Assembly (NCBI GenBank): GCA_965224745.1
Contig: CBDCZY010000002.1
Location: 434,001 to 498,000, forward strand
Direction of reading: 5' to 3'
Length of the DNA stretch: 64,000 nucleotides
Source of the DNA: CBDCZY01 sp965224745
Lineage (GTDB): Bacteria > Pseudomonadota > Gammaproteobacteria > Methylococcales > Methylomonadaceae
Shown here one piece after another: positions 36,441-45,927 of the stretch. Each line of letters opens with the position of its first letter. The first letter of the stretch is position 1. Below the pieces are notes generated by a model. The model was not told the DNA's origin. It did not search any database and worked only from the letters and a program-made list of their open reading frames with translations. The position numbers and the translations under genes are program-made.

Positions 36441-36821
36441 CTAGCTGACCTCAAAGTCATCTTCGAGTAGTTTTGCGGTTCCATCTACCTGCAATACCCA
36501 AAGTTCTTTGTGAATCACACCTCTTGCCTTATTCATTTTCCAGCCAGATTTTAATATTGCACTGGTTTCACTAATAACTTCTACTGTAGGGTCAATATAA
36601 TCAACATCAGAAAACCCATCATCAATTAGTTTTTGCCAAAACCCCTGTATTTCAACAGTCCCAGTAAACGTGCCGAATGGTCTAGCATGCATCACAGCAT
36701 CATTTTCATATTGAGCAGCACACCCCGCTGAATCACCCGAATTAAAAGCCGCTTTCCATTGTGTACTTGCCTTATTTATTTCATCTAAAACAATTGCTTT
36801 TTGTTTATTGGTAATAGTCAA
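36441..36821 (-). CDS. SnoaL/DUF4440-like NTF2-fold protein (about 126 aa)
   Basis: A small cone-shaped-fold protein: KASTQWKAAFNSGDSAGCAA (helix 1), YENDAVMHARPFGTFTGTVE, IQGFWQKLIDDGFSDVDYID and the beta sheet end GWKMNKARGVIHKELWVLQV. Members of this superfamily are isomerases, cyclases or binding proteins, so function cannot be deduced. I prefer the TTG at 36821, which has aggag 8 bases upstream, over the ATG at 36845, which has none. It stands alone beside the second IS1380 copy. Confidence 0.65.
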   Translation of the reverse strand: MTITNKQKAIVLDEINKASTQWKAAFNSGDSAGCAAQYENDAVMHARPFGTFTGTVEIQGFWQKLIDDGFSDVDYIDPTVEVISETSAILKSGWKMNKARGVIHKELWVLQVDGTAKLLEDDFEVS

Positions 36822-36996
36822 AATTAACGCTCCTATGGATGGCAAGAAAATTTTATTTTAAACCAGAAGCAGGGTTGTTAAAGAAGTTAACCTTAATCCG
36901 TGATTTAAGAAGTTAATATAATGAGTTATCTAGCTGATTAATAAGCAATAAAGTGTTAAAATAGAGGCGTTAAAAACTTCACCCAACAAGTGCAAA

Positions 36997-37116
36997 ATGA
37001 AACGTCTTATCATCGAACAATCCACAACAGAAACTTATACAAGTCATTCTGGTTTGGCCTTAGTTGGCTTATGTTTAAATCGATATAGCACTATTCATAA
37101 AGCGCTCAAGGCCGGC
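36997..37116 (+). pseudogene. IS1380-family transposase, first 40 codons (copy 2)
   Basis: Encodes MKRLIIEQSTTETYTSHSGL to KALKAG and is cut by the IS21-family element; gccggc is duplicated on both sides. The remainder continues from 39531. Confidence 0.8.
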
Positions 37117-37184
37117 TGTCTCGCGTCAATTACTTTGTCCGGTTTGGCGACAATTATGATGGCCGGTTGAGTGTTTAAGGTTTT

Positions 37185-37922
37185 TTATGATTTTTTCTGA
37201 TGTTTCCTCCTGTAACTGTTGCCGTCGATTTCAAGAATCGTGGCATGATGGATAATGCGGTCAATGGCGGCTACGGTCATTAATGTATCCGGGAATATCT
37301 GATCCCAGTGACTGAATGGCTGGTTTGATGTGATGATCAAGCTGCCACTTTCATAACGATGAGCAATAAACTCAAACAGGACCTGGGTTTCTGAATCCGT
37401 TTTTTTAACATAACCAATATCATCGATAATGAGTACACGATATTTATCCAGTCGACTCATCACAGCCATTAAATCCAGCTCTTTTTTGGCCTGCTGCAGT
37501 AATTGCACCAGTGCGGTGGCAGCCAACCATTTTACCCGGATGCCTTGTTCGATAAGATGAAGCCCCAAAGCAGAAGCAATATGCGATTTACCGACACCGG
37601 AAGGGCCAATCAATAAAACATTATCTGCCTGTAGCGCCCACTGGGTATTATCGCGCAGCCCAATCACTTTCTTTTGAATGGTTTCCGGTAATTCATCAAA
37701 GCCTAAGGTGGCAAAACTTTTGCCCCGGGGTAATTTGGCTTCTTTGGTCCAGTTGCAAACTCGCGTTTCAAAGCGCCGTGCAATTTCATTTTCACACAGT
37801 TTAGACAGGTATTGGCTATAGCCCCATGCCTGTTTTGTGGCCTGTTCCTGATAAGCTTCATAATATTGCCAAAAAGCCAGCAAGCGAAGTTCTTTTAACA
37901 TCATTGGCAAACCATCACTCAC
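37185..37922 (-). CDS. istB: IS21-family helper ATPase IstB (copy 2)
   Basis: Identical in sequence to the product of 27816-28553, with Walker A LIGPSGVGKS and Walker B VLIIDDIGY. It is the second gene of the istAB unit on the minus strand and overlaps the end of istA by 8 bases. Confidence 0.9.
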   Translation of the reverse strand: MSDGLPMMLKELRLLAFWQYYEAYQEQATKQAWGYSQYLSKLCENEIARRFETRVCNWTKEAKLPRGKSFATLGFDELPETIQKKVIGLRDNTQWALQADNVLLIGPSGVGKSHIASALGLHLIEQGIRVKWLAATALVQLLQQAKKELDLMAVMSRLDKYRVLIIDDIGYVKKTDSETQVLFEFIAHRYESGSLIITSNQPFSHWDQIFPDTLMTVAAIDRIIHHATILEIDGNSYRRKHQKKS

Positions 37923-39426
37923 AGCACACCTCCTGTCTCATCCACTGACCGGTCAGTAGTTGATCATAGTCAGCAACCTGGTGTTGGCGTAGCGGTATCG
38001 GTGGCGGTGTACTGTGTTGTAAATACCTTGCCTGCAGGGATGTTAAATCGGGCAAGGCACCTTGTTCTGCCTGTCGCATTAGCTCAGTTGCCAGGGCACT
38101 TTCGCAATCATAATCATAGGCAAAGCGTAAAACAGCAACCATCCACTTGCATGCTTCTTGCGGTGTAAACTGTTTCTCTGCCTGCTTCCATAAAGCCCGA
38201 TATTGCGTGTTAGGCAAAATATTATCGCGAAACTGTGAGAAGCGGAAGGCTTGTGGTTTGGCTGCCAGAGAATGAATGATATGCCGGTAATCTATTCGTC
38301 GCGCTCGGCCGGTGGGCGTTGTTGGATAAATCCGAGGCAGATTGATCACCCGAGTTTGGCCAACAAAGCAGACCAAACGATCATGGTAGAGATGCACCCT
38401 GACGCTTTCACCGATAAGGCGTGAAGGGACGGTATACAATGCGCGTTTTACAGCAATGGTACTGCTGGTGGTGACTTTTACCGACAGCTCAGCATAATCA
38501 ACAAATCGGTGTTTGGGTAAGGCTAACAGGGTTTTGTGCTCTTCGGCCAACCTGCCTTTGCATCGTCTGTTCAGTTTGTCGACAATGTGTTCAAGAAACT
38601 CTCGATAAGCACGGAGTGTAGAAAAATCATTCGAACCGCGTAACTTTATGGCTTGATCAATGCGACGTTTTAATGAGCCATGCGGTGCTTCAATGGCGCC
38701 ATTTTCATGACTAATGCCCAGATTATTGATGGTGGGCCGCATGCCATAATGCTTACATAAATCATGATAGTCTTCCGTCAGTCGCTGTTTTTCTACGTTA
38801 TTGACGTAAGCCGCACTGAGGCTGTCTGTACGATGTTCCTTTGGTGAACCGCCTAAGGTGTGTAATGCACTTTGTAAGCCGTCAGCCAGTGCACTGTAGC
38901 TTTCTCCGCCCTGAATAACATGGACATGACGCCAACCACTAAAAGCCAGGCGAAACTGGTACAGTAAATGTGCGAACGCCTTCCCGTCTATCGTAATGAC
39001 GGTATTGGGGTGCGTAAAATCAGATAGTCCCTGATGACCCGCAGGTACCGACTGACGAAACATGACTTCTTTGTCCGGGCCTTGTGTGGCCTGCCAGTGT
39101 TTAACACGTCTTTGCAGTGTCCGAAGGTATTTCTCTGGATACTTTCCCGGATGCTGCTCATCCAGATGCTCCCACAGGGTAATGCCAGTTAAGGACGATT
39201 CATCTTCTAATAACGGAACCAGTTCTGAGTCCCATACGGCTTCTAATGGATCTTTGCGCGTTCGCCACTTTCGTTCTTTGTGTTCAGCTCTTTCACCTTT
39301 TTCGATCCGGCAACCTGATCGAACACTGATGCCGGCTTTTGCTGCGGATGTCTCCTGCGTACAACCTGTCTGACGATTTTTCATATAACTATTTTCCTGT
39401 AATTGAGTGATGTGTTTACCGGACAA
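37915..39426 (-). CDS. istA: IS21-family transposase IstA (copy 2)
   Basis: Identical to the 503-residue protein of 26312-27823, with a TTG start behind aggagg and the same DDE residues. Both copies thus encode complete transposition machinery. Confidence 0.88.
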   Translation of the reverse strand: MSGKHITQLQENSYMKNRQTGCTQETSAAKAGISVRSGCRIEKGERAEHKERKWRTRKDPLEAVWDSELVPLLEDESSLTGITLWEHLDEQHPGKYPEKYLRTLQRRVKHWQATQGPDKEVMFRQSVPAGHQGLSDFTHPNTVITIDGKAFAHLLYQFRLAFSGWRHVHVIQGGESYSALADGLQSALHTLGGSPKEHRTDSLSAAYVNNVEKQRLTEDYHDLCKHYGMRPTINNLGISHENGAIEAPHGSLKRRIDQAIKLRGSNDFSTLRAYREFLEHIVDKLNRRCKGRLAEEHKTLLALPKHRFVDYAELSVKVTTSSTIAVKRALYTVPSRLIGESVRVHLYHDRLVCFVGQTRVINLPRIYPTTPTGRARRIDYRHIIHSLAAKPQAFRFSQFRDNILPNTQYRALWKQAEKQFTPQEACKWMVAVLRFAYDYDCESALATELMRQAEQGALPDLTSLQARYLQHSTPPPIPLRQHQVADYDQLLTGQWMRQEVCCE

Positions 39427-39530
39427 GTCACTTCCTCCTAAGAGTAAAAAGTACTTATCAGTTTATACACTCAACCGGTCAAGATAATTGTCGTCTGACC
39501 GGACAGGTTAATTGTCGCCTAACAGCCGGC

Positions 39531-40742
39531 ATTCCTTTACGCCATGGCATTTCGCACAGCGACATCATCAAATCATACATTGGAACGCTATGTTTAGGCA
39601 AAAGCGACTTCGAAGCAATCGAGAACTACCGAGATGATGACTACTTCAAGAACGCGCTGTCGATTAAGCACGTACCCTCAAGCGCAAGATTAAGACAACG
39701 ACTGGATGAAGAGGCTGAAGCACTATTGGTCATCATGCAACAATGTAATATTGAATTTCTGACTCATGCCGGGGTACCGGTGACGCCATTGGCCACCCAT
39801 CATGTCGCATTGGATATTGATGTGTATCCGATGAACAATGAGAAGACCCAGAAGGAAGGTGTTTCCAGAACCTATAAAGGCCATGATGGCTATGCGCCGA
39901 TTGCGGCTTATCTGGGTAATGAGGGTTGGTGTCTGCTTAATGAACTTCGAGAAGGTAAGCAGCATTGTCAAAACGGTTTTCAAAAGACGCTGGACCGCGT
40001 CATTGAATATGCTCGGTGCTTGACTGAGGCTCCGCTGCTGGTGCGTTTGGATAGCGGACATGATGCCTTGGATACCCGTGTCTGGCTGCACCAAAACCAA
40101 GTGGACTCTATCCTGAAATGGAACCCCAGAAAACAAGACCTGGAGGCTTGGTTAGCCTTGGCTGAACAACAAGGCAAATGGACAACGCCGAGGGTCGGCA
40201 AACGGGTCGCCTTGTTCAGTGTCCAAGAAACCCAACAACAAGACGGGCAAACCTATCGCTTCCGCCGCGTCATGCGGGTTATCGAAAGAACTATGGATGC
40301 AGAGGGTCAAATGCTGTTAATCCCTGAGATAGAAATAGAAGGCTGGTGGACCTCATTAAATTCGCTCGCCTACGCTGATGAACAGATCATTGCTCTTTAC
40401 CAAGATCATGCCACTTCCGAACAATTCCACAGTGAATTTAAAACCGACCTCGATATCGAACGCTTACCTTCGGGCAAATTTGCCACCAACGACTTGATCA
40501 TGGCATTGAGCGCTTATAGTTACAATATCTTGCGTTGGATCGGCTTAATCGGGCTCATAGGCAACATCAGTCCTGTCCGTCATCCGGCCAAAAGAAGGCG
40601 AATAAAAACGGTTATACAGGAACTAATGTACCTAGCGGCTCGGGTCATCCATGCTGGGCGACGAATAAAACTTCGTTTCTCCAAACACTGCCCGGGTTTT
40701 TTAGCATTTGAGTCAACCTACCATCGCTTAGCGTCAGGATAA
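39531..40742 (+). pseudogene. IS1380-family transposase, codons 41 to end (copy 2)
   Basis: Open from IPLRHGISHSDIIKSYIG through the complete DDE region (ALDIDVYPMN; VRLDSGHDALDT; SEFKTDLDIE) to the stop, with the C-terminal part uninterrupted (GKFATNDLIMALSAYSYN). A product could start at an internal ATG (for example 39735) but would lack the N-terminal DNA-binding part. It shows what the uninterrupted C-terminus of copy 1 looked like. Confidence 0.8.
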
Positions 40743-41081
40743 CACCCCACTATTCTTAAGAAAAATGCGAGAACATGTCTCTCAGGGATAGCAGTGCCGG
40801 GTGTACAGAATTTGGTGTCAATTGAGAGCTATTGAGGCTTAAAAAGCCTCAGTGTGCTCGTATTATTAGCTATTTCAAATAATAACAAGGTATTAAAACG
40901 TTGAAATGTTAATGTGGCTTCCCAAGGATTGGTGGATGCACTTTAAGTCACGGATTCAGGGTTAATGCCAAACATAAGGGTCGTATTTATTAAAGTGACC
41001 GAAGGCATTGCGTAAAAAGATTCCGTTCATGCTAATTGTATAGTACTCCCCATTGTCCAGACCAATTTCTCTAATAATTAA

Positions 41082-41845
41082 GGCATTGCTAATTTAGTAT
41101 AGTTAACGTTCCATTTCTTTTATGCATTAAGAGTAATATAGACAGCTCAAGCATTCGAACACTTTTTGTGTAACATTTTGTCTTTCTTCTCATTCGTGCA
41201 AGAAAATGTCTAAAGATACTATTGTAGCCTTCAACTGTGTATGTTTCAGCTTTGGATTGAACGTGTTTTTCGCTAGGAATAAAATGTTCATAGGGCTGCC
41301 AATAATCGGTTGCTATTGTTCCATTTAATTGATCTTCAATTCCTTCCCAGAGTTTTTGTCCTGTCTGTACGCTTCGGTCGCCAACAATGAAATTGATGAA
41401 TTTTTTCCCATATCTATCAACAGCAATCCATATCCATTTATAGCTTTTTTTTGACCCACATAGGTATGCATTTCATCCATCTCAGCATAAATCACTTGTT
41501 CAGGACTTTTCAATTCGGCAACTTGCTCACCAAAGGATCTAATCCAATTTAGTACCGTGACATTGCTTACGTTCAAAACCCGACCAATTGAACGAAACCC
41601 TAATCCTTCAAGATATAATTGAAGAGCCATCTTTCTTAAATAGAATGGTTTGGCTCCCGAGCCACTAGCAACAGTATATCGAAAATTACATTCTTTACAT
41701 TTGTAACGCTGCTTTTGTTTTACGATACCATCTTTGATGTTTTTATTAGATTTGCATTTAGGGCATTCCATTAAATTTCTCGCTCTCTTTAGAAAGATAT
41801 CAAAAATTTAATTCTAACATAAAACTATACTAAATTAGCAATGCC
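41082..41845 (-). mobile_element. IS1-family element, complete, 764 bp, nested in IS3-family element
   Basis: Inverted ends ggcattgctaatttagtat and atactaaattagcaatgcc. The 8-base direct repeat ataattaa at 41074-41081 and 41846-41853 is a typical IS1 target duplication. The right-hand copy in the window (1-469) has the same terminal sequence. Confidence 0.9.
41089..41771 (-). CDS. IS1-family transposase (with -1 frameshift at 41445-41452)
   Basis: The first frame (41771 to 41325) encodes an InsA-like zinc finger, CPKCKSNKNIKDGIVKQKQR and KCKECNFRYTV, then an HTH (IGRVLNVSNVTVLNWI) and the first catalytic Asp region YAEMDEMHTYVGQKK. At the A8 run the ribosome must slip by -1 to read SYKWIWIAVDRYGKKF and the rest of the DDE domain to the TAG at 41089. 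Total product is about 227 residues, the IS1 size. Without the shift a 148-residue InsA-like inhibitor would be made. Confidence 0.85.
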
Positions 41846-41964
41846 ATAATTAAGATATAAATCTTTCTCTTTAATTTTTAAAAAATATTGTTATTATTGC
41901 GCCGCAGGCATTTTAATATTCCTTTTTGCTTACTGCGGCGGAATGTGGTCAAAGGGTGGATTAG

Positions 41965-42018
41965 TGTGGGTAAGCTCGTGGAAAACGGCTCTATCGTTTT
42001 CCATCAGCTTATCCACAC
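41965..42018. repeat. imperfect inverted repeat in the IS3-family element end
   Basis: tgtgggtaagctcgtggaaaacg pairs with cgttttccatcagcttatccaca around gctctat. It lies between orfB and the IS1 insertion and is probably a transcription barrier of the element. It resembles the hairpin at 18687-18726 in carrying ttatccaca. Confidence 0.45.
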
Positions 42019-42073
42019 GTTCCGTAGGAAATCCACGCTTTGTCCACATGGAGTCCGCCTGGCTTACCTTTAA

Positions 42074-42922
42074 TCATGCTGCGCTCTTGTTTAAATAGAC
42101 CTCCTCGGGGGTTTGATAATCTAGCGATTGATGAATCCGTCGCTGGTTGTAAAACTCAAAATAGTCTTTCAGCCCTTGGTGCGCTTGTTTCACGGTCTGA
42201 AAATCATTCAAGTAGACTTTCTCATACTTGACAGAACGCCACAAACGCTCAACAAAGATATTATCCAAGGCCCGGCCTCTGCCATCCATGCTAACCTGGA
42301 TGCCTTTATCCAGCAGGGGTTGCGTGAACCGATGCGTGGTAAATTGGCTCCCTTGGTCGGTATTAAAAATTTCGCACCGTGATGTTGCCAAGGCTTCATT
42401 CAGCGCAATGATACAGAAGTCTGCTTCCAACGTCGTACTCAGTGCCCAATTCAGCACATAGCGGCTGTACCAATCAATGATTGCCATCAAATAAACAAAG
42501 CCATGTCTCAGACGGATATAGGTAATATCAGTACTCCAGACCTGATTACAGCGGTCAATGGACAAATGCCTCAACAGATAAGGAAACACTTTGTGTTCTG
42601 GATTCGCCTGGCTTAACTTCGGCTTGGGATAGACCGCTTCTAAGCCCATTTGCCTGAGCAACTGCCTGACGCGTTTCACATTGACCTGATGACCTTGTAA
42701 TCTCAAATGCTCCGTCATTTTCAACACACCGTAAAAAGGCGTTTCGGTATATTGTTTATCCAGTTCGTGCATCAATAATAGCGTGTATGCGTCGATACCC
42801 ACCGGACGGTAATACAGGCTTGAGCGATTGATGCCTAGCAAACCACACTGTTGCCGGGTACTAAGGCTTGAATGCGCAGGTGCTAACCACATTTTTTTAG
42901 TGTCAAGAGCCACGTTCAACAT
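42074..42922 (-). CDS. IS3-family transposase OrfB (282 aa)
   Basis: Contains HTH_21 (LLGINRSSLYYRP), then the rve integrase core with VWSTDITYIRLRHGF (first Asp), IFNTDQGSQFTTHRF (second Asp) and DNIFVERLWRSVKYEKVY (Glu). It is in the -1 frame relative to orfA and overlaps it by seven bases, so the active product is the OrfAB fusion through the slippery ctaaaaaaaac (about 42925). Confidence 0.88.
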   Translation of the reverse strand: MLNVALDTKKMWLAPAHSSLSTRQQCGLLGINRSSLYYRPVGIDAYTLLLMHELDKQYTETPFYGVLKMTEHLRLQGHQVNVKRVRQLLRQMGLEAVYPKPKLSQANPEHKVFPYLLRHLSIDRCNQVWSTDITYIRLRHGFVYLMAIIDWYSRYVLNWALSTTLEADFCIIALNEALATSRCEIFNTDQGSQFTTHRFTQPLLDKGIQVSMDGRGRALDNIFVERLWRSVKYEKVYLNDFQTVKQAHQGLKDYFEFYNQRRIHQSLDYQTPEEVYLNKSAA

Positions 42923-43194
42923 GTTTTTTTTAGAAATTCATTTTCTACTTTTAGCTGCCCTATCTGCTTGTAGAGTTCATCAATCAACGCTTGCTGATCA
43001 TCTTCCTGGCGTTTTCGGTGGCTTGAAAAGGCTTCAGGGAGGGTGTCTAACGCAGCCTTTTTCCAATGGTTGATTTGGGTTGAATGGATGCCGTATTTCG
43101 CGGTAATTTCTGCTGTGGTTTGCTCACCTTTTAGGGCTGCTAAAACAACCTTGACTTTGGTTTGGGTGCTGTGCTTTTTTCGACTAATTGTCAT
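42916..43194 (-). CDS. IS3-family transposase OrfA (92 aa)
   Basis: An HTH_Tnp_1 protein: THR-rich start TISRKKHSTQTKVKVVLAAL, recognition region EITAKYGIHSTQINHWKK, and a leucine-zipper-like tail (ELYKQIGQLKVENEFLKK) that joins OrfB by -1 frameshifting. Length is typical for OrfA. Confidence 0.88.
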   Translation of the reverse strand: MTISRKKHSTQTKVKVVLAALKGEQTTAEITAKYGIHSTQINHWKKAALDTLPEAFSSHRKRQEDDQQALIDELYKQIGQLKVENEFLKKTC

Positions 43195-43476
43195 CTCTTA
43201 ATCCTCGGTTTTGAGGGTAAGATTCTATCTTAACTATTGGTCTGGTTTTTGGGGAGTATTATATTGTTACTCAATCTGAATACATACAACCAAAGCTTAA
43301 CAATAAACATTTGAATTGCTTTTTTCATTTATAACTCAATCTGACTCAGCATGAGACATGCAATTCACTTAAGTTTTTTAAAAAAAGTTTCCAAACACAA
43401 ATGAAAAAAAAGTACTTGCTACTTGCCATGGATGCCTGTAAAAATTCAAAGTCTATTCGCATATTCTGTTAGTTAA

Positions 43477-43635
43477 GGAGCAGGGATTCAATAATATGCG
43501 AAAATTTGAGGCAGGGTTTTGTTTGTCTTCAAGGCGTAGTAACAGGCGCATAGCAAGCTACGCAACTATTTCTGCAACGCGGAAGACGAATAATAAGACA
43601 AGTCAAAATTCGTTTATTTATTGAATCCTCGCTCC
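43477..43635. repeat. 159-bp dispersed palindromic element, copy B
   Basis: Outer arms ggagcagggattcaata and tattgaatcctcgctcc (read across 43619-43635 as ttgaatcctcgctcc) pair, the middle holds ttgtttgtcttcaagg and gaagacgaataataagaca, and the centre is gcatagcaagctacgc. The core is clearly related to copy A (3323-3478) but the outer arms have a different sequence in each copy while remaining self-complementary. It lies upstream of the EVE gene in a region without other genes (43259-43750). Confidence 0.7.
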
Positions 43636-43750
43636 TAAGTGTGAATGCGTTACTAAAAAAGCATGATAAAGCTTGATATCTTGGCTTTACAACTTGCTAA
43701 CAGTTATTGAGTAGATTGATTTTTCAACTCGATATGACAGGGAGGAACCT

Positions 43751-44209
43751 ATGAATTATTGGCTCATGAAGTCAGAACCCAGTGAATTTAGCATTGATGA
43801 TCTTGCAGCTAGACCGAACCAAACAGAACCTTGGGATGGAGTAAGAAATTATCAAGCACGAAACATGATGAGAGATGACATGAAGATAGGAGATCAAGCT
43901 TTTTTCTATCATTCTAACTGCGAAGAACCAGGCATTGTAGGCGTTATGGAAGTAACTCATGAAAGTTACCCGGATGTCACGGCTTTCGATAAAAATGATA
44001 AACATTATGACCCTAAAAGCGATATCGACAATCCCCGCTGGTTTTTGATTAACATCAAGTTTATCAAAAAACTGCAGCGGACTATCACGCTAAAAGAGCT
44101 CAAAGAACAAAAGGAACTTAACAACTTCCCACTCAACAGGCGCGGCAATCGGCTTTCAATTATGCCTGTCACTAATGAACAATGGTCTTTTATTTTGTCA
44201 CTAGAATGA
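43751..44209 (+). CDS. EVE-domain protein (152 aa)
   Basis: The whole protein is one EVE domain: MNYWLMKSEPSEFSIDDLAA, WDGVRNYQARNMMRDDMKIG, AFFYHSNCEEPGIVGVMEV and NFPLNRRGNRLSIMPVTNEQ. The EVE fold is related to PUA and YTH domains and binds modified bases in DNA or RNA. The bacterial single-domain type is widespread as a chromosomal gene, so no link with restriction is implied. A gagg ribosome site precedes the ATG. Confidence 0.88.
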   Translation: MNYWLMKSEPSEFSIDDLAARPNQTEPWDGVRNYQARNMMRDDMKIGDQAFFYHSNCEEPGIVGVMEVTHESYPDVTAFDKNDKHYDPKSDIDNPRWFLINIKFIKKLQRTITLKELKEQKELNNFPLNRRGNRLSIMPVTNEQWSFILSLE

Positions 44210-44323
44210 GTTGTAACCACATTTTTTTATACGGGAATCGCCACAATTAATATTTAATGACGATACCTTATTAGAGACACCAAAATTTTAGAGATACCCA
44301 AAATTGATCCGAGGTGGCCTTGT

Positions 44324-45790
44324 TTATAGCAGGTCACCTCTTTTTCTTCGTTCCAACTCTTCATTCAGAAAAAAGTTAAGGCGCTCATCCAAAATGGCTT
44401 CAAGATAAGGGTCTTGCTTCAAACTTTTTTGAGCTAGCTTAATCTGCGTAATGGCTGGAATGGTTTGTCCATTCGCATAATAATATTCCGCCATATAGCG
44501 ATGCATATAAGGTTCTTGATCAAGTTTGCGTGAAGCTTGTGCCATGTGCTCGTAGACATCAGGGTTAATGGATTTTTCATACAGCAAAGGTTGCAAGATC
44601 TGGCGCGCTTGCTTGGCTTTTCCTTGTTTGAGAAGCACTGAACCCAGCTCTAACTTAATGCTACTATTGCCGGGAAACTGGTTTTGCAATTTACGGTAAG
44701 CGATTAATGCTGCCTCTGGTTGTCCAGAAGCCAACAAAGCTCTTGCATTAGCTGCTACGAAATGAATTTGATTTGGATACTTTTTAACCAAGTCCTTGAA
44801 AATTGTAAGCGCCTCTGGGTATTGATGACTGGCAGAATAAGCTAAACCCAAACCATAATTCGCTACGACTTTTTGCTTGACAGTACCCTGCCCTATAAGG
44901 CCTTTAAAATATTTTAAGTTATCAAACTGTTTGGAGGACGATAACACCCTTAACTTAGCTTTGATTAGCTGATAATCAAAAGTATCCGGCACTTGTTGAT
45001 AAGGGTAGGTTTCCGACCGATTTCGAGTATCAGCGATACGAGAGGCGGTTACCGGATGAGTCCTAAGAAATTCAGGGGGGCCTTTGCCATAAAATCGACT
45101 GGATTGCTGTAACCTTTCAAAAAAGACCGGCATACTCCGTGGATCAAATTTTGATCGTTTCAAGGTTTTCATGCCTATCCGATCTGCTTCTTGTTCATTA
45201 TCACGGGTAAAGTCTATCTGATATTGCAAGCTACCTGCTTGAATAGCCACCAAAGCGGCCTGCCCCGCTTCAGGCGATTGCGTTCCGATCAGGATGGCAG
45301 CCAACATCGCTGCTGCTGTGGGTAATGTTAATTTACCTGCGGCTTCAAATGCTCGGTGCAAATGGCGTTGTGTCACATGAGCCACCTCATGCGCCATCAC
45401 AGAGGCAAGTTCACTTTCGGATTCGGTCATCATGATCAAACCGGCATTGACGCCTATATAGCCGCCAGGTCCTGCGAAAGCGTTAATACCATTTTCCATC
45501 ACTATAAAAAAATGAAACGGATTGCTGGGTTTATCACTATTAGCAGCGATACGATGACCAATGGATTGAATATAATCCTGAAGCTCAGGATCGTAGCTGA
45601 TCTTGATTTGGTTATGCAAACTACGATAAAAGGCATCTCCCAACTCTCTATCTTGCCACGCCGATATGACATTCCCCGATGAATCACCCATCTCGGGGAG
45701 CTTTAAACTGTCAATTTCATTTGGCTGAGCGGTTGGTGTATTAAAGATTAACAGCAACGACAATAAGAGGTTAAAATATCTAAAATTCAT
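44324..45790 (-). CDS. bepA: BepA-type periplasmic M48 metalloprotease with TPR domain (488 aa)
   Basis: A signal peptide (FNLLLSLLLIFNTPTAQ) is followed by an M48 catalytic domain with HEVAH at residues 134-138 (zinc ligands and catalytic Glu) and the third ligand in DNEQEADRIGMKTL. The C-terminal half (residues 280-470) has tetratricopeptide repeats (GLAYSASHQYPEALTIFKDL; ARALLASGQPEAALIAYRKL; GSVLLKQGKAKQARQILQPL). This layout is that of BepA (YfgC), which degrades or repairs misassembled LptD and BAM substrates at the outer membrane. It is divergent from tusD and stands alone. Confidence 0.88.
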   Translation of the reverse strand: MNFRYFNLLLSLLLIFNTPTAQPNEIDSLKLPEMGDSSGNVISAWQDRELGDAFYRSLHNQIKISYDPELQDYIQSIGHRIAANSDKPSNPFHFFIVMENGINAFAGPGGYIGVNAGLIMMTESESELASVMAHEVAHVTQRHLHRAFEAAGKLTLPTAAAMLAAILIGTQSPEAGQAALVAIQAGSLQYQIDFTRDNEQEADRIGMKTLKRSKFDPRSMPVFFERLQQSSRFYGKGPPEFLRTHPVTASRIADTRNRSETYPYQQVPDTFDYQLIKAKLRVLSSSKQFDNLKYFKGLIGQGTVKQKVVANYGLGLAYSASHQYPEALTIFKDLVKKYPNQIHFVAANARALLASGQPEAALIAYRKLQNQFPGNSSIKLELGSVLLKQGKAKQARQILQPLLYEKSINPDVYEHMAQASRKLDQEPYMHRYMAEYYYANGQTIPAITQIKLAQKSLKQDPYLEAILDERLNFFLNEELERRKRGDLL

Positions 45791-45927
45791 ATACGGTTAA
45801 GACTTTTAGAACACTTTTTCAGTTCCCGATGAACTCAACTTAATAATAGACTAATCGGTCAACCAATGCATTATTAAGGTATCGTAACAATACCATATCC
45901 AATAAAATCTGCACACTAACTCATTTC

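Larger units (their letters stand above)
37117..39524 (-). mobile_element. IS21-family element, 2408 bp, copy 2 (inside IS1380)
   Basis: TGT...ACA ends and the same tandem terminal repeats as copy 1. Flanking 6-bp repeats gccggc are at 37111-37116 and 39525-39530. The encoded proteins are identical to copy 1, indicating recent transposition. Confidence 0.9.
36891..40960 (+). mobile_element. IS1380-family element, copy 2, interrupted by an IS21-family element
   Basis: Same ends as the copy at 25040-29109, flanked by the 5-bp repeats gttaa (36886-36890 and 40961-40965). Composite length is again 4070 bp. The interruption is at codon 40 of the transposase and the IS21 element is in the opposite orientation. 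The nucleotide sequence differs from copy 1 by only a few bases (for example Ser/Thr in the transposase near the second Asp). Confidence 0.85.
41044..43258 (-). mobile_element. IS3-family element (second type), interrupted by IS1
   Basis: Terminal repeats tactccccattgtccagacc (41044) and the complement of ggtctggtttttggggagta (43258) mark the ends, with TATA just outside on both sides. An IS1-family element sits in its 3' noncoding end. It carries orfA and orfB on the minus strand with a -1 slippery site between them. Not counting IS1 and its 8-bp repeat, the length is about 1440 bp. Confidence 0.75.

Noticed and set aside
25040..40960. Composite transposon carrying gck-glyA-fhs between IS1380 copies
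   Set aside because: Each IS1380 copy has its own pair of 5-bp target repeats (taata/taata and gttaa/gttaa), so they inserted separately.
43751..44209. EVE gene as part of a modification-dependent restriction system
   Set aside because: It is the single-domain chromosomal type, has no nuclease or McrB-like partner, and is next to housekeeping genes.
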